DNA of 64,000 bases from Nitrospirota bacterium (lineage in GTDB: Bacteria > Nitrospirota > Leptospirillia > Leptospirillales > Leptospirillaceae), in NCBI GenBank assembly GCA_021785195.1, contig JAJYGC010000016.1:1-64000 (forward strand), given 5' to 3'. This document shows positions 34,975-46,501 of this stretch, piece after piece. Under the pieces are notes generated by a model. The model was not told where the DNA came from. It did no database searches and saw only the letters and a list, made by a program, of their open reading frames with translations. Position 1 is the first letter of the stretch. Each line of letters opens with the position of its first letter. Made by a program: the position numbers and the translations under genes.

Positions 34975-35601
34975 ATGCATCAGGGCAATGAGCATTCTCC
35001 AGTTTTCAAGGCATTGACCCTTGTTTTGGGGCGATCGCGGTTTCTTGTCTTCGTTGCGGTCCTGGCTGTCATGATGACAGCGTTTTCATTGTTTTTGATT
35101 GGGGCGATTCAGGCCATGGATGCTTTGTATTCGGCCTGGTCACTCGTATTGCGTGGGGAGTTTTCTCCCCATGGCATTTCCATGAGTCTGAACCTTAACA
35201 TTGTCAGCACTATGCTTGAGGCGGTCGTTTTTTACCTGGTCGGGGTCGGGCTGTATAGCCTGTTCATTTCTCCGCTGAACGTCGCGGTTGCCCTCGGCAT
35301 AGAATCCTTGACCGATTTGGAAAGCAAGGTTCTGAGCGTGATCATTGTCATCATGGGTGCCACATTCCTGCAGCATTTTGTGCGTTGGAGGGATCCTGTT
35401 TCCGCCTTGGAGTTTGGCGCTGCGATGGCACTGGTGGTGTTTTCCCTTGTGACCCTGCAATGGCTCGGCCACCGGGCGACCGAAATCCAGAAGTCCTACA
35501 GTCTCAAAACCCAGAACAGGGCCCAACATGAAATGTTTCACGAATCGACGGAACAGCATGAGGTTAAATCGGATGAATCGGTTGATTCCAGGTCGCCCTG
35601 A
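34975..35601 (+). CDS. YqhA/UPF0114-family membrane protein
   Basis: A 208-residue membrane protein with about four helices. LGRSRFLVFVAVLAVMMTAFSLFLIGAI, the Glu-Ala-Val-Val segment MLEAVVFYLVGVGLYSLFISPLN and LESKVLSVIIVIMGATFLQHFV are those of the UPF0114 (YqhA) group of unknown role. The ATG at 34975 is chosen over a TTG nine nt earlier. The C-terminal 35 residues are charged. Confidence 0.82.
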   Translation: MHQGNEHSPVFKALTLVLGRSRFLVFVAVLAVMMTAFSLFLIGAIQAMDALYSAWSLVLRGEFSPHGISMSLNLNIVSTMLEAVVFYLVGVGLYSLFISPLNVAVALGIESLTDLESKVLSVIIVIMGATFLQHFVRWRDPVSALEFGAAMALVVFSLVTLQWLGHRATEIQKSYSLKTQNRAQHEMFHESTEQHEVKSDESVDSRSP

Positions 35602-35727
35602 TTGCGGACGCCTCACAGGGTCCATCCGATGGATGCGAGGCAATACCAAGCGGAAAGACCTTCGGGAAAGAGTTGACACCCTCTTCGGGGTTCAGTGATA
35701 ATCAAACGCTGTTTCCTGTCAGAAAAA

Positions 35728-36408
35728 ATGAGCCCTGTCCCTCAATCAAACGGTGAGAATTCCTCGATCGTGTCCGACCTACATATAACTTGCCAGTTTG
35801 CTTCGCCTGAACAACAGGCCAGACGAATCCAGGAAGAACGGGAAGAGTTGTTCCGCATCCTCTATGAGCGGTCCTTCCTGTATCGTCCCGAGAACCCGTT
35901 TCTTCTGTCCTCGGGCCAACGGAGTCCTGTTTACCTCGACGGAAAGAAGACCACTCTTGGACATCCAAGGGCCCAGTTTCTGATTGGTGATATCCTGTTC
36001 CACATGATTGCGCCCCTATCCCCGGAAGGGGTGGGGGGGCTGACCCTGGGGGCGGATCCGATCGGAGTCTCGGTTTCTTTGGTCAGTGGACTCTATCGGC
36101 AACCGATTCCTTCTTTTGTCGTCCGCAAGACGGTCAAGGAGCACGGGACAAAAAATCCGATCGAAGGCGATCTGGCTCCGGGGTCCCGGATCATCGTGGT
36201 GGAAGACGTTGTGACAACGGGCGCCTCCGGGATGAAGGCGGTCGAGGCTTGTCGCGCTGCCGGTCATCAGGTCCTCAAGGTCGTCTCCCTGGTGGACCGG
36301 GATGAAGGCGGCCGTACCTTGTTTGAACGGGCAGGTGTGCCGTTCGATGCATTGTTCCAGCTCAAACGGTTCATCGAGTACGATGCCGAGGTTCGTGGAA
36401 TTCGCTGA
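35728..36408 (+). CDS. pyrE: orotate phosphoribosyltransferase
   Basis: A 226-residue protein in the type I phosphoribosyltransferase family. The PRPP loop is IIVVEDVVTTGASGMKAVEA; FLLSSGQRSPVYLDGKK, LTLGADPIG and VRKTVKEHGT are typical of PyrE, which forms OMP from orotate. The first 40 residues have no counterpart in most PyrE proteins, so the start may lie further on, for instance at the GTG encoding VSDLH. An in-frame GTG at 35695 is also possible. No other pyrimidine genes adjoin. Confidence 0.85.
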   Translation: MSPVPQSNGENSSIVSDLHITCQFASPEQQARRIQEEREELFRILYERSFLYRPENPFLLSSGQRSPVYLDGKKTTLGHPRAQFLIGDILFHMIAPLSPEGVGGLTLGADPIGVSVSLVSGLYRQPIPSFVVRKTVKEHGTKNPIEGDLAPGSRIIVVEDVVTTGASGMKAVEACRAAGHQVLKVVSLVDRDEGGRTLFERAGVPFDALFQLKRFIEYDAEVRGIR

Positions 36409-36457
36409 TGTCCGCTTTGCCCATCCCTTGATTTTCAAGTGCCGGGTGTGGGAACAT

Positions 36458-36486
36458 TTGAAAAGATAGGCCGATTGGCCTGTCAT
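36458..36486 (+). promoter_or_regulatory. possible promoter of the 50-residue membrane protein gene
   Basis: TTGAAA (36458-36463) with TGTCAT (36481-36486) at 17-nt spacing, about 90 nt before the start codon. The -10 match is moderate. Confidence 0.35.
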
Positions 36487-36579
36487 GTCCTTATTGTTTT
36501 CTTCTTTGGATTTTGAGGGGATTGTTGGGATTTCTCCCTGTCGGGTTGTTTTGGGTGTTCTGAAGGAGGGTGGAAGAAG

Positions 36580-36732
36580 ATGGTGCATGCAATGCTGGCT
36601 GCCTACAAGTTTGGGACCTTTGTTCCCAAAGAAGATTTCAGCAAGGGAACAACCCTTTTTGTAATCTTTGTCCTGATCGTTGGGTTTGCTCTCGCAACGA
36701 GCGCGATGATCGTCAAAACATTCGAGAAGTAG
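36580..36732 (+). CDS. 50-residue single-helix membrane protein
   Basis: A short frame: N-terminal VHAMLAAYKFGTFVPKEDF, then one hydrophobic helix (TTLFVIFVLIVGFALATSAMIV) and a basic end KTFEK. GGAGG stands ten nt upstream of the ATG, and an intrinsic terminator lies about 120 nt after the stop, so it looks like a monocistronic, actively expressed gene. It could be a small subunit of a membrane complex such as an oxidase, or a regulator; I do not recognise it. The hydrophilic N-terminus followed by a single helix suggests N-inside or periplasmic anchoring. Confidence 0.65.
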   Translation: MVHAMLAAYKFGTFVPKEDFSKGTTLFVIFVLIVGFALATSAMIVKTFEK

Positions 36733-36849
36733 GTCCGGACACGGCTCGTTACGTTCAAGACTCAGATTGCCTGTTCAAGATGAGCGATGTTCATGGGGTG
36801 GTCTGATCTTGTCTGTATGAGGGGTCGAATGTCTGGTCTTTTACGGTGA

Positions 36850-36896
36850 AAGGGCGGGGTATCTTTTTTGGGACAGATATTCCGCCCTTGTTTTTT
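36850..36896 (+). terminator. intrinsic terminator after small membrane protein gene
   Basis: AAGGGCGG (36850) pairs with CCGCCCTT (36882) and a T-rich run follows. The loop is 24 nt, a little long. It lies about 50 nt before the penicillin-binding protein start. Confidence 0.65.
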
Positions 36897-36947
36897 GAAA
36901 CTCTTTTTTGTCCGTTCTAGGACGAACCCTTCCCGGATCATCCACGC

Positions 36948-39311
36948 GTGAAAACCCGTCGAAAAACACTCTGGTTTGTACTTTTTTTTGTTCTGGTGGT
37001 GATTGCTGCCGGTGGGACAGGGGGGTATTTTTTCCTGAAACGGGTCAACCAGGGCGTTCCTTCCGTGGCTTTCCTGAAAACCTTTGTTCCCGTGACCACC
37101 TCTATCCTGTATGACCGGAACGGCCGGGTTATCGGCAGCTTCTACCGGGAAAAGCGCGAATATCTTCCCCTGAATAAATTGCCCCCCTTGATCGTCCATT
37201 CTGTCCTGGCTGTCGAGGACGCCAAATTTTACGAACACGGGGCGCTCGCCTATGGGTCCATCATCCGGGCGGCCATCTCCGATGCCCTTGCAGGATATTT
37301 GCGCGAAGGTGCCAGCACGATCACCCAGCAATTGGCGAGAAATATTTTTTTGAACCACAAGAAAAATCTCATCCGAAAACTGCGTGAGGCGATCCTTTCC
37401 TATCGGATCGAACAGGTTCTGACAAAGGATGAGATCCTGGAACTTTATCTGAATCAGATCTACTTCGGGGAAGGTGCCTATGGGGTACAGGCAGCGGCCC
37501 GGGAATACTTTGGAAAGGATGTCCGGGATCTGTCCCTCGCGGAGACGGCATTGATTGCAGGGTTGATCAGGTCTCCCATCGAGTTCTCGCCTTACCTGCA
37601 TCCCCAGGCGAGCAAGCGGCGCCAGCTGATTGTCCTGAAAAGGATGGAGTCAGTCGGTTTCATCAACCATGATGAACTCAAGAATGCCTATGCCCAGAAC
37701 CTTGTGTTCCGGAGACGAACCCGGGCCTCCAATCCCAATGCCTATTTTCTCGAGTATGTCCGACAACGGCTTGAAAAAATCATGACCCCCGACCAGCTTT
37801 ATGGGGGGGGACTCAGAATTTTTACGACACTGGATGCCAGGGTTCAGGAAATTGCGCTTCATGCACTCAGAAAGGGTCTTCGGACAATCGACCGGAGAAA
37901 GGGATTCCGGGGGCCTCTCAGGAAACTTTCGATTTCGGACCTCCGGAAGGAAATCCACAAGTCCCGGCCGATGGATCCGGCAGATCGGAATCCGGCGGTT
38001 CTCGGACGCCGCGTCGAAGGGGTGGTCACCCGGGTGCTGGCAGAGGGAGTCTGGTTCGATTGGGAGGGCGTTCCCGGCTTTATTCCGCTCGACAGGATGC
38101 TCTGGGCCAAAAAGGTCCTGGATGGGCCTAACTTTGACCGGGATTCAAAAATTTTGAACCCGTTCGCTCCTTCAATGATCCTGCATCCCGGAGATGTCGT
38201 CATGGTCCACCTGACGGGATTCTATCGGATGGGCAGGCGGTTTGGGTGGGAAGGCGGGTTGGACCAGGTTCCCCTGATCCAGGGATGCGTCGTGGCCATC
38301 AATCCCCAGACGGGCGGCGTTCTCGCCATGGTGGGAGGGTATAGTTTCCGCAGGAGCAAGTTCAACAGGGCCTACCAGGCCATTCGCCAGCCGGGCTCCT
38401 CATTCAAGATGATTGATTACGGAGCGGCCCTGGAACACGGGTATGCCCCGGGGACCATTCTCGAGGATGAACCCCTGGTTTTTTATGATTCTGTCCATAA
38501 AAGGATCTGGCGCCCGAAGGATTATGAACGAAAATTCCTGGGGCCGGTTCCCATGAGAACGGCCCTGGCCGATTCGATCAACCTGGCGACCATTCGGATG
38601 GTGAGAAGCATTGGCATCGGACCAGTCATCGACCTGGCGAGAAGGCTTGGAATCACAACTCCCTTGAACCATGACCTGTCCCTTGCGCTGGGTTCCTCTG
38701 GAGTCAGGCCGCTGGAATTGACCAGTGCGTATTCCGTCATTGCCAACCAGGGGGTCCGGAACCCTCCGCATGGACTGACCCGTGTCCTCAATTATCAGAA
38801 AACCACGGTCTATGAACATGTTCCTTCGCCCCAGAATGTGTATGATACGGCGTATAGTTATTTGCTGACGTCGATGCTTCAAAGCGTGATCAAGAGCGGA
38901 ACAGGGAAGGATGCCCTGGTCCTTCCGACCCTTCTGGCTGGAAAGACTGGGACGACAAACGATTTTCGGGATGCCTGGTTTATCGGTTTTTCCCCGCATA
39001 TTGCCCTGGGCGTTTATGTGGGAATGGATGATCATCGTTCCATGGGGCATGGAGAGTTCGGAGCGAGAGCCGCCCTGCCGATCTGGATCGATATCATGCG
39101 TCAGTCATTGCCGCTCTTCCCCGAGGCGCCATTTTCGATCCCGGATAATGTGGTGGATGTCCGGATTGATCCGAAAACAGGGAATAGGATTCCGATGAAT
39201 AATCCGGATTTTGTGGTGGAGATTTACAAGAAAGGTCAACTTCCCCCTTTGGAGGTCTCCCAGCAAAAACTCCCGGATACGGATTTTTACAATATTCCAG
39301 GTCTCCACTAA
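36948..39311 (+). CDS. mrcA: penicillin-binding protein 1A (transglycosylase/transpeptidase)
   Basis: A 787-residue bifunctional class A PBP. It has one N-terminal membrane helix, a GT51 transglycosylase (EDAKFYEHGALAYGSII, STITQQLARNIFL, ELYLNQIYFGEGAYGV) and a transpeptidase with SxxK motif GSSFK, SxN motif in DSINLA and KTG in AGKTGTTND. It polymerises and cross-links peptidoglycan at the outer face of the inner membrane. The GTG start follows a weak site. The insert between the domains (about residues 320-430) is of PBP1A type. Confidence 0.95.
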   Translation: MKTRRKTLWFVLFFVLVVIAAGGTGGYFFLKRVNQGVPSVAFLKTFVPVTTSILYDRNGRVIGSFYREKREYLPLNKLPPLIVHSVLAVEDAKFYEHGALAYGSIIRAAISDALAGYLREGASTITQQLARNIFLNHKKNLIRKLREAILSYRIEQVLTKDEILELYLNQIYFGEGAYGVQAAAREYFGKDVRDLSLAETALIAGLIRSPIEFSPYLHPQASKRRQLIVLKRMESVGFINHDELKNAYAQNLVFRRRTRASNPNAYFLEYVRQRLEKIMTPDQLYGGGLRIFTTLDARVQEIALHALRKGLRTIDRRKGFRGPLRKLSISDLRKEIHKSRPMDPADRNPAVLGRRVEGVVTRVLAEGVWFDWEGVPGFIPLDRMLWAKKVLDGPNFDRDSKILNPFAPSMILHPGDVVMVHLTGFYRMGRRFGWEGGLDQVPLIQGCVVAINPQTGGVLAMVGGYSFRRSKFNRAYQAIRQPGSSFKMIDYGAALEHGYAPGTILEDEPLVFYDSVHKRIWRPKDYERKFLGPVPMRTALADSINLATIRMVRSIGIGPVIDLARRLGITTPLNHDLSLALGSSGVRPLELTSAYSVIANQGVRNPPHGLTRVLNYQKTTVYEHVPSPQNVYDTAYSYLLTSMLQSVIKSGTGKDALVLPTLLAGKTGTTNDFRDAWFIGFSPHIALGVYVGMDDHRSMGHGEFGARAALPIWIDIMRQSLPLFPEAPFSIPDNVVDVRIDPKTGNRIPMNNPDFVVEIYKKGQLPPLEVSQQKLPDTDFYNIPGLH

Positions 39312-39329
39312 CAAGATTCCCCCGATTCC

Positions 39330-39359
39330 TTGAAAGACAGACCGGAAAAAATTCATAAT
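39330..39359 (+). promoter_or_regulatory. sigma70-type promoter of the gap operon
   Basis: TTGAAA (39330-39335) and CATAAT (39354-39359) with 18-nt spacing, 66 nt before the gap start. Both differ from consensus at one position. Confidence 0.55.
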
Positions 39360-39362
39360 TGA

Positions 39363-41644
<2,282 letters not shown>

Positions 41645-41669
41645 ATTATCCCGGGTTCCGGAGGCTTTG

Positions 41670-42467
41670 ATGTATTTGGTGGCCAACTGGAAAATGAATA
41701 TGTCGCGGTCCCTGATCGATGGATACCTGGAAGTGCTCTCCAGTGAGGCGATGTTTGGAATGCTGGAAGAGAAGGGGCTTTCCGTGGCGATCGCCGCTTC
41801 TCACATTTACCTTGATTATGTGAACCGGGAGGTTCACCGCAGGAATATTCCCGTCCGGGTCCTGGCCCAGGACGTTTCGACGCGTCTGTCGGGGGCGTTT
41901 ACGGGTGAGGTCGGAGTCCCGAATCTTCTGGATATCGGTGTCAAGGGTTCTCTCCTCGGCCACTCTGAACGAAGGCGGTTCTTCCGGGAGACGGATGAGG
42001 ACGTGGTTACCAAGACAAACCTGTGTCTCAATGGAGGGGTTGTCCCGGTCATCTGCTTTGGGGAGTCCCAGTCTGACCGTGAGACCGGTGCGACATTCGA
42101 AACCCTCCAGACCCAGATTGAGCCGGTGTGCCAGGAAATTGTCCGGGCTCGGGAAGAGGGGATCTATACTCCCTTTTACCTTGCCTATGAGCCGGTGTGG
42201 GCCATTGGGTCGGGGGTGAATGCCGGCCTGGAAGATATTCAGGAAGTCATTGCCTTTGTGTGTAAGGGGTTTTCCTGGCCTGATCCTCCCATCTGTTTGT
42301 ATGGCGGGTCGGTCGGACTGGATAATATCCGGGAATTGGCTTCTTTGAAGGTTCTTTCTGGATTTTTGGTGGGGAGTGCCTGGCTTGACCCCCACGTGTT
42401 ATTGCATTCGGCGAAATTGCTCCCCAAAATGGAGCGATCCACTCATGAAGGAGTCCGTTTCAAATGA
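41670..42467 (+). CDS. tpiA: triosephosphate isomerase
   Basis: A 265-residue TIM barrel. The first strand gives LVANWKMN with the active-site Lys; the catalytic His is in LLGHSERRRFFRETDEDV and the Glu in AYEPVWAIGSG; the phosphate loop ends with LYGGSVGLDNI. The ATG at 41670 has GGAGG close upstream. Its stop overlaps the secG ATG (ATGA). Confidence 0.95.
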   Translation: MYLVANWKMNMSRSLIDGYLEVLSSEAMFGMLEEKGLSVAIAASHIYLDYVNREVHRRNIPVRVLAQDVSTRLSGAFTGEVGVPNLLDIGVKGSLLGHSERRRFFRETDEDVVTKTNLCLNGGVVPVICFGESQSDRETGATFETLQTQIEPVCQEIVRAREEGIYTPFYLAYEPVWAIGSGVNAGLEDIQEVIAFVCKGFSWPDPPICLYGGSVGLDNIRELASLKVLSGFLVGSAWLDPHVLLHSAKLLPKMERSTHEGVRFK

Positions 42468-42769
42468 CTGTACTAATCACAATTGTTCATGTAATGACTT
42501 GTTTCCTGATCGTGGGGGCTGTCCTCCTTCAATCCGGAAAAGGGGCTGAAACCGGAGTCATGATCGGGGGATCCAGCCAGTCCATGTTTGGCGCCCGGGG
42601 GGCTTCCTCATTCCTGGCAAAAGTCACGGTCGTTCTGGCGACCCTGTTCATGGTGACCTCCCTTTCGCTCTCCCTGATCCGGCAGAGTCCCGTTGGACCG
42701 TCGCTCCTGCTGAACTCTCCATTAAAATCCCTGCCGGCGGCATCACCTCCCAAACCCAAGGCCCCGTGA
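42464..42769 (+). CDS. secG: preprotein translocase subunit SecG
   Basis: A 101-residue protein with two membrane helices: TCFLIVGAVLLQSGKG (the SecG signature with LLQ..KG), GGSSQSMFGARGA and VTVVLATLFMVTSLSLSLI. SecG stimulates SecYEG-driven export. It overlaps both neighbours by 4 nt. Confidence 0.92.
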   Translation: MTVLITIVHVMTCFLIVGAVLLQSGKGAETGVMIGGSSQSMFGARGASSFLAKVTVVLATLFMVTSLSLSLIRQSPVGPSLLLNSPLKSLPAASPPKPKAP

Positions 42770-44508
42770 TCCCGAGGGCTTTTTGTTCGATCGCCCTTCT
42801 TCTGTCGGGGCTGCTTCTGTTCGGAGCGGGAGGATGCAGCGGGTCTGCCAGGGAACATTGGAAGGTTGTTCCCCGGGCCAATATCACGGGTGGGCAACTG
42901 GTCATGGATGTCGTTTCGGATCCCCGGACCTTCAATCCAGCCCTCGCCAGTGAGACGACAAGCACGCAGATTCTCGGGTACCTGTTCAGGGGATTGACCC
43001 GGATTTCCCCGCATGATGGCTCCGTCAAGCCAGATCTGGCGAAAGACTGGAAAGTCAGCCAGGGGGGGCGGCGGGTCGTTGTCCATTTGTTGCCGGGCCT
43101 TCTTTGGTCGGACGGTGTTCCCCTTGATGGTCGGGATGTCGTTTTTTCCTTTGAAAAAATCTATTACAACCCCTCCATTGCCACTTCGGTCCGCTCGGAG
43201 CTTTTGGTCGAAGGGAAACCCGTTTCCGTTTCCCTCCGGGATCCGTTGACGGTTGTTTTTGAGACCTCCAAGCCGTTTGCCCCTCTGCTTGAATCATTGG
43301 GGGTCGAGATCCTCCCCCGGCATATACTGGAACCGATAGTAGATTCAGGGAAATTCAACCAGTCCTGGTCAGTGCGGGAAAATCCCTCCCATATCGTCGG
43401 GACGGGACCTTTTATTCTGGCAAAATACGCTCCTGGCCAATTTGTTGTCCTGAGGCGCAATCCGCTTTATCGACCTCCCCTGGGAATCAGCCCGTCATCA
43501 GGGTGTACCATGCCCTGCCTTTCTAAAATCGTGCTCAGGATCGTTCCCAATGATACGAGTTCCCTGATCCGATTTCTCACGGGGAAAACGGATCTGTTTG
43601 GAGTGACGCCCCAGCAGATGGCAGTCTTGAAACCTGAACAGAAACACGGGGCGTTCCGTCTCATGGTTCGGGGACCGTCCCTTTCCGAATCCTTTGTGAC
43701 GTTCAACGAGAACCCCCGGTCGCCCATTGCACCCTGGAAGCTCAAATGGTTTCGCAACCGGCGTTTCAGGGAGGCGGTGGCCTGGTCCATTGACCGCACG
43801 GCCATGATCAACATTGTTCTCAATGGGATGGGTTCGCCCATTCCGGGCCCTGTTCCCATCGCGGTCCGTGCGTTTTTCAATGACCGCCTTCCACCCTATG
43901 GGCATGATCCCGCCCGGGCGAGGGTCCTTTTGAAAAAAGCCGGGTTTTCCTACCGGGGATCCCGTCTGTATGATGGGGAGGGGCATCGGGTGATCATCAT
44001 TCTACTGACCAATACGGAAAGCCCGGAGCGCATTCAAATGGCCCAAATCCTTCAAGCCAACCTGAAAGATGTGGGAATCAAGATTCGGATTGTACCCCTT
44101 CAGTTCAACATGCTGGCCACGATGGTGATGTCGAGCTATCGCTGGGAGATGCTCCTGTTCGGTCTGACAGGGGTTCTTGATCCACACGGAGATATCTCCG
44201 TGTGGAAGTCTTCCGGATTCCTTCACCTCTGGAACCCCCGGGAAGCTCATCCAGACCAGAAGTGGGAAGCAGAAATCGACCAATTGTTCGATCAGGGGGC
44301 AACAACGATGGATCCGGTCCAGAGAAAAAAGATTTATGATCGTTGGCAGGAGATTGCCCATCGGGAACTTCCATTAATCGATCTTGTGACACCGGATCAG
44401 ATCACAGGCGTTCGGAAGACGCTTGGCGGGATCCATTCGACCCCGTTGGGTGGGGTGGTTCCGCATATTTCCCAGGTTTTCCAGAGTGGGGTATTGTCTC
44501 CGGCATGA
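42766..44508 (+). CDS. peptide ABC transporter substrate-binding lipoprotein
   Basis: A 580-residue OppA/DppA-type receptor with a lipoprotein signal ending in GAGGCSGS. Typical SBP_bac_5 segments are FNPALASETTSTQILGYLFRGLTRI, RVVVHLLPGLLWSDGVPLDGRDVVFSFEKI and RNRRFREAVAWSIDRTAMI. The GTG start overlaps the secG stop. It delivers peptides to the two permeases encoded next. The ATPase genes are not adjacent, so they lie elsewhere. Confidence 0.88.
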   Translation: MIPRAFCSIALLLSGLLLFGAGGCSGSAREHWKVVPRANITGGQLVMDVVSDPRTFNPALASETTSTQILGYLFRGLTRISPHDGSVKPDLAKDWKVSQGGRRVVVHLLPGLLWSDGVPLDGRDVVFSFEKIYYNPSIATSVRSELLVEGKPVSVSLRDPLTVVFETSKPFAPLLESLGVEILPRHILEPIVDSGKFNQSWSVRENPSHIVGTGPFILAKYAPGQFVVLRRNPLYRPPLGISPSSGCTMPCLSKIVLRIVPNDTSSLIRFLTGKTDLFGVTPQQMAVLKPEQKHGAFRLMVRGPSLSESFVTFNENPRSPIAPWKLKWFRNRRFREAVAWSIDRTAMINIVLNGMGSPIPGPVPIAVRAFFNDRLPPYGHDPARARVLLKKAGFSYRGSRLYDGEGHRVIIILLTNTESPERIQMAQILQANLKDVGIKIRIVPLQFNMLATMVMSSYRWEMLLFGLTGVLDPHGDISVWKSSGFLHLWNPREAHPDQKWEAEIDQLFDQGATTMDPVQRKKIYDRWQEIAHRELPLIDLVTPDQITGVRKTLGGIHSTPLGGVVPHISQVFQSGVLSPA

Positions 44509-45476
44509 TTCGATCGATTGGGGCGCGATTCATTCATCTGACTTTTGTGATGACGGGGATCCTGTTCCTGTCTTTTCTCCTCGTCTCCCTTGCTCCGGGA
44601 AATTTCCTTTCACAGATGGCCATGAATCCCCAGGTGTCCCCTGAGATCATTCAACAACTGAAAGTCCTGTACGGTCTGGACCAACCCTTCTATCTGCAGT
44701 TCTTTCACTGGATCGGGGCATTGATCCATGGAGAGCTGGGATATTCGTTTTCCTACCATCTTCCGGTGATGACACTCCTTTTGTCGCGGATCCCCCTCAC
44801 GGTTCTCCTGACGCTGACCGCGGTAGCCATGTCATGGGGATTGGCCCTTCCCCTGGCGGTCTATGGGGCCTCCCGACAGAAGGGGGTTCTGGATCGGATT
44901 CTGACCGGATTTTCCTATCTTTCGATTTCGGTTCCCTCTTTTTTTCTGGCCCTATTGGGGGTCCTGTTGGCTGGACGGACCGGATGGTTTCCGATCGGAG
45001 GCGCCCACAGCCCGGGTTTGGTTGGCAATGGTGGCCTTGATGGGATCGGTGATCTCCTGAAACACCTGGTTTTGCCGGCAATGACCCTCGCGTTGGGAAG
45101 TTTTGGAGTCTTATACCGACTGATGCGCTCTTCGGTCATCGAGGTTCTGGAACAGCCCTATTTCCGGGCGGCCAAGGGGAGAGGCATCGCTCCCCGATTC
45201 CTCCGCTTCCGATACCTGTTCAGAAATGCGCTGAATCCTCTCGTCACTTTGTTTGGAATGGAGCTGGGAGGACTTCTGTCAGGGGCGGCCTTTGTCGAAA
45301 TGGTGTACGCATGGCCCGGAATGGGGAGGCTCATGCTCCACGCTGTATTGACCGAGGACCTTTATCTGGTCATGGGTGGGATTTTGGCAGGGTCCTTCAT
45401 GCTCCTTATGGGGAATCTCCTGGCAGATGCGGCATTGTTCTTTTTGGATCCCCGGGTCCGGGAGCGCAGACCATGA
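44505..45476 (+). CDS. peptide ABC transporter permease (DppB type)
   Basis: A 323-residue inner-membrane permease with six helices. The EAA-like loop EQPYFRAAKGRGIAPRFLRFRYLFRNALNPLVTLFGME is clear. The start overlaps the preceding stop (ATGA). It forms the channel together with the DppC-type protein. Confidence 0.9.
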   Translation: MIRSIGARFIHLTFVMTGILFLSFLLVSLAPGNFLSQMAMNPQVSPEIIQQLKVLYGLDQPFYLQFFHWIGALIHGELGYSFSYHLPVMTLLLSRIPLTVLLTLTAVAMSWGLALPLAVYGASRQKGVLDRILTGFSYLSISVPSFFLALLGVLLAGRTGWFPIGGAHSPGLVGNGGLDGIGDLLKHLVLPAMTLALGSFGVLYRLMRSSVIEVLEQPYFRAAKGRGIAPRFLRFRYLFRNALNPLVTLFGMELGGLLSGAAFVEMVYAWPGMGRLMLHAVLTEDLYLVMGGILAGSFMLLMGNLLADAALFFLDPRVRERRP

Positions 45477-46501
45477 CCCGGATCCATTCATTGTTTCGAA
45501 GGGGGGGAATTCCCCTCTTGATCCTCCTTGGTTTTTTTCTGTCCAGCGTATTGGCAGAATTTCTGGCACCATACCGGTATGACAGTGTCCGATTCGACTT
45601 ATCATACATGCCGGCCCTATGGCCGTCCCGCCATTCGGGAGAATGGGCGGTTCCGGTATTGAAGTTGAAAGATCCGGTATTGCATCGGTTCGAGCGCGTT
45701 CCCGGGCAATGGGTCCCGGTCCGGTTTTTCTGCCATGGAGAATCCTATCGGTGGATGGGCGTGATCGAGGGTTCTCGCCATCTTTTCTGTGTGGACAGTC
45801 CAGGGAGGGTGGCCATTCTGGGGCTGGATTTGTTCGGAAGGGACCTCTATTCCCGATTGTTGTATGGGATCCGGTTCTCGTTTCTGCTGTCGATCTCGGC
45901 GGTTTCCCTTTCGTTTTTGATCGGAATTCTGGCAGGTCTCTTTGCCGGGACGACAGGAGGTTGGGCCGACCAATTGGTCATGAGGTTGGGGGAAGTTTTC
46001 ATGGCTATTCCCTCCCTGTACCTTTTGATGGGAATCCGGGCCATTTTTCCCCCTGGCCTTTCGGCCACCGAGGTCACTTTGATCATGACGGGAGCATTGG
46101 CGTTTGTGGGGTGGGCTGGACTGGCCCGTGTCGTCCGGGGTCTGGCGATGTCGCTTCGGGAAGAAGACTTTGTGCTGGCGGCCCGTTCCATTGGGGTAGC
46201 TCCATTTCGCCTTTGGACCCGGCACATTCTGCCGAATATGTCCTATTATTTGATCGTGGCGCTGACTCTTTCCATCCCGGGTTTTATTGTGGGAGAGTCC
46301 GGATTGTCCTTCTTGGGTCTGGGAATTCCGGAACCACATCCCAGTCTTGGAAATATTCTGGCGGAGTCCCAATCGCTTCCAGCGATGAAGGCCGCTCCCT
46401 GGCTGTTGTTGTCCGGAATGACAATTGTGGGGGTCGTAATTGTGTTCAACTTGTTGGGGGACCGGCTCCGGGACCCTGATCGAATGCGGAGGATTCCCTG
46501 A
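45473..46501 (+). CDS. peptide ABC transporter permease (DppC type)
   Basis: A 342-residue permease. After the first helix is a long periplasmic segment (RYDSVRFDLSYMPALWPSRHSGEW to VDSPGRVAILGLDLFGRDLYSRLLYG) as in the YejE/DppC group. The EAA-like loop is around VLAARSIGVAPFRLWTRHILPNMS. It overlaps the preceding gene by 4 nt and shares one base with the gph start (TGATG). Confidence 0.9.
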   Translation: MTRIHSLFRRGGIPLLILLGFFLSSVLAEFLAPYRYDSVRFDLSYMPALWPSRHSGEWAVPVLKLKDPVLHRFERVPGQWVPVRFFCHGESYRWMGVIEGSRHLFCVDSPGRVAILGLDLFGRDLYSRLLYGIRFSFLLSISAVSLSFLIGILAGLFAGTTGGWADQLVMRLGEVFMAIPSLYLLMGIRAIFPPGLSATEVTLIMTGALAFVGWAGLARVVRGLAMSLREEDFVLAARSIGVAPFRLWTRHILPNMSYYLIVALTLSIPGFIVGESGLSFLGLGIPEPHPSLGNILAESQSLPAMKAAPWLLLSGMTIVGVVIVFNLLGDRLRDPDRMRRIP

